Source: Pseudomonadota bacterium (lineage in GTDB: Bacteria; Pseudomonadota; Alphaproteobacteria; Rhizobiales; Hyphomicrobiaceae). Taken from it: a DNA stretch of 10,262 nt. The notes beneath the pieces were generated by a model. It did no database searches and had not been told where the DNA came from. It saw nothing but the letters and a program-made list of their open reading frames with translations. Each line of letters starts with the position of its first letter. Position 1 is the stretch's first letter. The DNA lies in contig JAKAML010000022.1 in assembly GCA_021812845.1 (NCBI GenBank), positions 1-10,262 on the forward strand, written 5' to 3'. The translations under genes were made by a program, and so were the position numbers. Shown piece after piece: positions 6,709-10,262 of this stretch.

Positions 6709-7161
6709 ATGCCCCGATGCCGCCTCGCGTGCGCCCTCGCCCTCGTCGCGCTCCTCGCGCCGATGAGCGCCACGGCCGAGCCGCCGCCACCGCCCGACGC
6801 CTGGATGTCGGAGGGTGAGATCGACAGCCGGTTCCGCGGCACCGCGATCGACGGCCACTACGCCAGCGGGCGCACGTTCTCGGAAAGCTATGGCCGCGAC
6901 GGGCGGCTCGAGTACCGCGAGCGTGACCGCCACACGCGCGGGCGGTGGTCGGTCGAGGCCGGTGCGTTCTGCACCATCTACGACCAGGATCCGACCGGCG
7001 GCTGCTACCGGGTCAGGCGCGTCGGCGGCAACTGCTTCGAGTTCTATTTCGTGGCCCGGACCGAGGAGCAGGCGCGGCGGGATCCGAATGCGCCGAGCTG
7101 GACCGCGCGCGGGTGGATCAACACCGTGCCCGCGACCTGTGCCGACGGCGCCAGCGTGTGA
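6709..7161 (+). CDS. Small secreted protein of unknown function
   Basis: The protein has 150 residues with a clear signal peptide: basic MPRCR, hydrophobic LACALALVALLAP, then a probable cleavage after SATA. A proline run follows (PPPPP), then a mature domain with the pattern GRTFSESYGRDGRLEYRE, RGRWSVEAGAFCTIYD, GCYRVRR and NCFEFYF. This is a beta-rich layout of dipping Gly/Trp/Cys motifs that reminds me of DUF995-like and similar small periplasmic proteins of Hyphomicrobiales. Four cysteines of the mature part (in AFC, GGC, GNC and ATC) could form disulfides. I chose ATG 6709 because GGAG lies 6 bases before it and the signal peptide begins there. An in-frame ATG at 6646 would only add a Gly-Arg repeat from the hexamer array. 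The 3' end lies 19 bases from the convergent next gene. I do not know its function. Confidence 0.8.
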   Translation: MPRCRLACALALVALLAPMSATAEPPPPPDAWMSEGEIDSRFRGTAIDGHYASGRTFSESYGRDGRLEYRERDRHTRGRWSVEAGAFCTIYDQDPTGGCYRVRRVGGNCFEFYFVARTEEQARRDPNAPSWTARGWINTVPATCADGASV

Positions 7162-7180
7162 GTGCGAAGCCGCGCCGCGA

Positions 7181-7951
7181 TCAGTCCATGATCCGGCCGA
7201 ACAGCAGCGCGATGACCTCGACCGTCGCGCCGGCCGCGATCTCGCCCTGCACGATCTCGGGGTCGGCGACGATGTCGATCGACATCCCGAGGGTTTCGAC
7301 CGAGAGCCACCGGAAGCGACGGAGGGTCGCCTCGTTGTCCAGCATCCGCGCCTCCGTCACGCGGCCGGTCAAGGCGGCATAGGACGACGGCGGCTCTTTG
7401 GCGCCCTCGCCGTCGGCGGCCGCGAACATGCCGATCGGCACGAACGACTTGGCCGCGAACGCCGGCTCTCGCGTCTGCGCCGCGTAGTAGGCTTCCTCCG
7501 ACGGATACGCCTTGACCTCCCGGGCGAATCCGGTGAGGCGGACCTTGCAGCGCCCCGGCATCCTGCGGTCCGCGTGGGCGGAGAAGTTGACCGCGTCGAA
7601 GACGAGCGGGTAGCCGGCGTCGTCGCCCGTGCCGCCGAGCTTGGCCTCGAACGCACCCTCGAAGGCGTTGTATCCTTCCCGCCTCACGGGCGCGGTCAGC
7701 ACGAGCTTTGTCGCCGCACCGCTCTCGAAGAACGGCGTCAGGCCGGCGATGGCGCGCTCGTTGACGCCCACCGCGTCGGTGCCCTCGACGTGGAACCAGA
7801 TCTCGGCGCCGCTGCGCGACCGCCAGATCGCGTATTCGCCGGGAGGTGCGGCGTGATATTCCCTGGCCTCGGTGACGAGCCGGATCATGGTGTCGCGGAA
7901 CTCGTCGTCGTTGGCGAACACGAAGCCGATGGTCGACATGTTGCTGGCCAT
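7181..7951 (-). CDS. Uncharacterised protein encoded with the HsdR-N-type gene
   Basis: The protein has 256 residues, with no signal peptide or membrane segment, so it is probably cytosolic. I do not recognise the family. Strand-rich patterns occur at 18-90 (for example YAIWRSRSGAEIWFHV and ATKLVLTAPV). The last ~70 residues (SSYAALTGRVTEARMLDN, WLSVETLGMSIDIVADPE, GATVEVIALLFGRI) look like a small beta-barrel, possibly OB-like, which is inference only. No catalytic signature is visible. ATG 7951 is used, with GGGA about 7 bases upstream; an ATG four codons later (7939) is the alternative. The start lies 19 bases after the stop of the HsdR-N-type gene on the same strand, so the two form a probable operon and may work together. 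Confidence 0.8.
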   Translation of the reverse strand: MASNMSTIGFVFANDDEFRDTMIRLVTEAREYHAAPPGEYAIWRSRSGAEIWFHVEGTDAVGVNERAIAGLTPFFESGAATKLVLTAPVRREGYNAFEGAFEAKLGGTGDDAGYPLVFDAVNFSAHADRRMPGRCKVRLTGFAREVKAYPSEEAYYAAQTREPAFAAKSFVPIGMFAAADGEGAKEPPSSYAALTGRVTEARMLDNEATLRRFRWLSVETLGMSIDIVADPEIVQGEIAAGATVEVIALLFGRIMD

Positions 7952-7970
7952 GGCCCGGTCCCGGCGCTCC

Positions 7971-9098
7971 TCAGGCGATGCGTTGCAGCCGGCTCGGCTG
8001 GTAGAGGCCGCCGAGCTCGCGCACGCGCGTGACGAAGATCGCCTTCAGCGCGTCGTCGATCTCGAGGATGTTGTTGGTCACGATGTCCCCGATCGGATCG
8101 GGGAAGATGTACTTGTCGTAGCCGTCGGCGCCCTCGATGAAGTCGAACAGGCGGCCCTTGCGCTCGCGGTCGTAGAAGATGGCGAGCTTGCCGACGTAGT
8201 CCTTCATCTGCACGTTGTCGATGGCGGCGAAGTGCGCCTCGTCCTCGACCAGATAGGCGAGGCGGCGCTTCACGAACGCATAGATCTCGATTTCCCGCTC
8301 GGTGGTCGAGATCCGCTGGCCGATCTGGTGCAGGCCGACGGCCGGCGCGCGCCCGTCCCCTGCGGGCTCGGCGCGGAGCCGCTGCACCACCGGCAGCACG
8401 AGACTCTCCTCGAACGCGGTTTTGATGAGCGGCGCGTAGTAGCGCTCGATGGCCGACTTGCGCACGTTCGAGAGCCCGGCCTTGGACAGCGCGTAGCGGC
8501 AGAACTCCTCCGACGGCCCCTTGGCCTCGTCGACGAAGATGGTGCGGAGCCGCTTCTTGACGAGCTGGATGTGGGCGGCTTCCGCGATCAGGTCGGGGTC
8601 GTAGAGCTCCTTGGTCACGGAGACGAGGCTGTCGAGAACCTCGTCGGCGACGCCGACCCGCGCCACGGTCTCGAGGTCGAGGGTCATGAACGGCTCGTCG
8701 TCCATGATGTTCGGCTTCGCCGAATCGACGAAGAACTCGAAGACGATGCCGTTGGTCATGATGCCGAGCTTGGCCGACGGCAGCGCGTTGAAGTAGCGCG
8801 CGAGCTGTCCGCGGCCGTTGGCGAGGTCGGCGCCGGTCGCCCTGCACTCGATGGCGATCACCGGCTGGCCGTCGCGCAGCACCGCGAGATCGACCTGCGC
8901 CACGTCGCCCGCCCCGAAAGTCGCCGCGTGCTCGGGATAGACCTCGTAGGGATTGGTGTAGTCGTAGCCGAGAAGGCCGAGCATGGGCAGCACCAGGTAG
9001 AGCTTGGTGCTCTCCTCGTTGGTGCAGGCGGCCATGATGCCGATCGACCGCTTGGCTACGGTCAAGAGGCCGGCGCGCAGCTCGTTGGTGGTGGTCAT
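7971..9098 (-). CDS. Standalone HsdR N-terminal-domain protein (PD-(D/E)xK fold), Lys-to-Arg at active site
   Basis: The protein has 375 residues and resembles the N-terminal nuclease region of type I restriction HsdR subunits (HSDR_N/HSDR_N_2), but has no helicase motor. Family marks are TNEEST (26-31), GYDYTNPYEVYPE (44-56), VDLAVL with Asp70, IAIECRATGA with Glu84, QLARYFNA (98-105) and IMTNGIVFEFF (113-123). Related standalone proteins usually read ECK; here residue 86 is Arg (AGG at 8841-8843), so the ExK lysine is missing and nuclease activity is doubtful. The C-terminal part (TTEREIEIYAFVKRRL onward, about 270-375) also resembles full-length standalone members, so the gene is not a truncated hsdR. 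GGGGA lies 8 bases before the ATG. No hsdM or hsdS gene is present. It is followed 19 bases later by an uncharacterised gene. Confidence 0.85.
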   Translation of the reverse strand: MTTTNELRAGLLTVAKRSIGIMAACTNEESTKLYLVLPMLGLLGYDYTNPYEVYPEHAATFGAGDVAQVDLAVLRDGQPVIAIECRATGADLANGRGQLARYFNALPSAKLGIMTNGIVFEFFVDSAKPNIMDDEPFMTLDLETVARVGVADEVLDSLVSVTKELYDPDLIAEAAHIQLVKKRLRTIFVDEAKGPSEEFCRYALSKAGLSNVRKSAIERYYAPLIKTAFEESLVLPVVQRLRAEPAGDGRAPAVGLHQIGQRISTTEREIEIYAFVKRRLAYLVEDEAHFAAIDNVQMKDYVGKLAIFYDRERKGRLFDFIEGADGYDKYIFPDPIGDIVTNNILEIDDALKAIFVTRVRELGGLYQPSRLQRIA

Positions 9099-9187
9099 GT
9101 TGCATGTCCCCGCGAGTCCCGTCGCCGGGACGAATCAGTCGCGCCTATTCTCTCACGCGGCGCGCGCGGGGCGAAGCCGGATGGGGC

Positions 9188-9211
9188 CCGGCGGCCCGCC
9201 TGGACCGCCGG
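9188..9211. terminator. GC hairpin between leuB and the HsdR-N-type gene
   Basis: CCGGCGG (9188-9194) and CCGCCGG (9205-9211) form a perfect 7-base stem around a 10-base loop, within the 180-base gap after leuB. No T-run follows on either strand, so it is at best a weak or Rho-aided terminator. Such stems also arise by chance in GC-rich DNA. I found no convincing promoter in this gap. Confidence 0.25.
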
Positions 9212-9278
9212 CTGTGGCTGCCGTGCGCGGCGGGATCGCCGGGCGGTGGGACGGGTCGGCGCGACAGGGCGGGGCCCG

Positions 9279-10262
9279 TCAGGCGAGCAGCTTCGCAAGC
9301 TCCTTCTCGATCGCCTTGCCCATCTCGGCGGTGCCGACCTTGGTCATGCCCGGCTGCATGATGTCGCCGGTGCGGAGGCCGGCGGCGAGTGCGTTGGCGA
9401 TCGCCTTGTCGACGAGATCGGCCTCCCTGGCCATGTCGAGCGAGTAGCGCAGCGCCATGCCGAAGGAGGCGATGGTGGCGATCGGGTTGGCGAGACCCTT
9501 GCCGGCGATGTCTGGGGCCGAACCGTGCACGGGCTCGTAGAGCGACTTGGTCTTGCCGGACTTCGGGTCGGGGGCGCCGAGCGATGCCGAGGGCAGCATC
9601 CCGAGCGAGCCGGTCATCATCGCCGCCTCGTCGGATAGCACGTCGCCGAACAGGTTGTCGGTGACGATGACGTCGAACTGCTTCGGGTTGCGGATGAGCT
9701 GCATGGCGCAGTTGTCGGCGAGGATGTGCTCGAGCGCGACGTCCGGCGCATAGGCCTTGTGCGTGGCGGTAACCACGTCGCGCCACAGTACGCCCGTGCG
9801 CATCACGTTCCACTTGGCCGCCATGTGCACCTTCTTGCGCCGCTTTCGGGCGAGATCGAAGCCGACGCGCGCGATGCGGTCGATTTCGCGCGTCGTGTAG
9901 ACCGTGGTGTCGACGCCGCGCTTCTCGCCGTTCTCGAGGGTGACGATCTCCTTCGGCTCGCCGAAATAGGTGCCGCCCGTAAGCTCGCGCAGGATCAGGA
10001 TGTCGAGCCCCTCGACGACCTCGCGCTTCAGCGTCGAGGCGTCGGCCAGCGCCGGGTAGCAGATGGCGGGGCGCAGGTTGGCGAAGAGATCGAGATCCTT
10101 CCTCAGCCGCAAGAGGCCGGCCTCGGGCCGGTGCTCGTAGGGCACGCTATCCCACTTCGGTCCGCCGACCGCGCCGAAGATGACCGCGTCGGCCTTGTGC
10201 GCGGCTTCGACCGCGGCGTCGGTGATGGCGACGCCGTGCTTGTCGTAGGCCGATCCGCCGAC
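9279..10262 (-). CDS. leuB: 3-isopropylmalate dehydrogenase, N-terminus outside the window
   Basis: LeuB oxidises and decarboxylates 3-isopropylmalate with NAD+ in leucine synthesis (cytosol, homodimer). The visible 327 residues lack about the first 45 of a usual ~370. Landmarks are FGAVGGPKW near the start; the substrate-binding arginines in [15 protein letters not shown]; the Lys-x-Asn-Val motif (here KWNV); the metal-binding aspartates in [13 protein letters not shown]; and the NAD-binding signature [16 protein letters not shown] with ANPIATI. The preceding residues MAA in MAAKWNV differ from the usual S-V-D/E before the lysine. The gene ends 180 bases before the HsdR-N-type gene on the same strand. 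The frame continues unbroken to the window edge, so the true start lies beyond 10262. Confidence 0.96.
   Translation of the reverse strand, partial: VGGSAYDKHGVAITDAAVEAAHKADAVIFGAVGGPKWDSVPYEHRPEAGLLRLRKDLDLFANLRPAICYPALADASTLKREVVEGLDILILRELTGGTYFGEPKEIVTLENGEKRGVDTTVYTTREIDRIARVGFDLARKRRKKVHMAAKWNVMRTGVLWRDVVTATHKAYAPDVALEHILADNCAMQLIRNPKQFDVIVTDNLFGDVLSDEAAMMTGSLGMLPSASLGAPDPKSGKTKSLYEPVHGSAPDIAGKGLANPIATIASFGMALRYSLDMAREADLVDKAIANALAAGLRTGDIMQPGMTKVGTAEMGKAIEKELAKLLA

Noticed and set aside
7971..9098. A complete type I restriction-modification system
   Set aside because: No hsdM, hsdS or helicase motor is present, and the protein matches known full-length standalone HSDR_N proteins.
7872..9638. 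Plus-strand open frame of 588 codons opposite the HsdR-N-type gene and leuB
   Set aside because: It crosses two recognisable minus-strand genes and their intergenic gap, with a Val/Asp/His-rich shadow composition.
1..10262. CRISPR array, tRNA, rRNA, insertion sequence or phage genes
   Set aside because: No spaced repeats, cloverleaf-like segments, transposase motifs or terminal repeats were seen. The only arrays are the hexamer and the 9-base pair.

Overview
The window is GC-rich, tightly packed bacterial DNA with strong G/C preference at third codon positions. The gene content (mtaB, ftsY, yciB/ispZ in one block; leuB and asd in another; a DUF4174-type protein beside asd) and the protein flavour point to an alphaproteobacterium, most likely of the order Hyphomicrobiales (Bradyrhizobium/Rhodopseudomonas/Xanthobacteraceae-like). 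This assignment rests on recognising families and gene order, not on a database search.

Left block, plus strand (150-4119): mtaB (tRNA ms2t6A37 methylthiotransferase) overlaps the start of ftsY (signal recognition particle receptor) by 4 bases. Two consecutive YciB/IspZ-family membrane proteins follow. The second looks canonical. The first is clearly divergent and carries a disordered C-terminal tail. These four genes read as one operon for membrane protein targeting and the cell envelope, with the tRNA-modifying enzyme at its head. An unusually AT-rich intergenic patch with a perfect 7-3-7 palindrome (4176-4192) follows, then a MarR-family regulator (4383-4886).

Middle block: asd (aspartate-semialdehyde dehydrogenase, minus strand) converges on marR. 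A 10-bp GC-rich hairpin lies between them and has a U-tract on the asd side. Upstream of asd is a minus-strand DUF4174-type gene whose signal-peptide part and main body lie in different frames, joined at a run of four A residues, so it is a probable pseudogene or sequence error. Divergent from it is a small secreted protein of unknown function, preceded by four exact copies of GGCCGG.

Right block, minus strand: leuB (3-isopropylmalate dehydrogenase, N-terminus beyond the window edge), then a two-gene unit made of a standalone HsdR-N-terminal-type protein (PD-(D/E)xK fold, with the catalytic Lys replaced by Arg) and an uncharacterised 256-residue protein. This unit sits between leuB and asd, which are often close together in related bacteria, so it looks like an accessory insertion. 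It is the best candidate here for an undescribed system, although nothing in the window shows what it does. No tRNA, rRNA, CRISPR array, insertion sequence or phage gene was seen.
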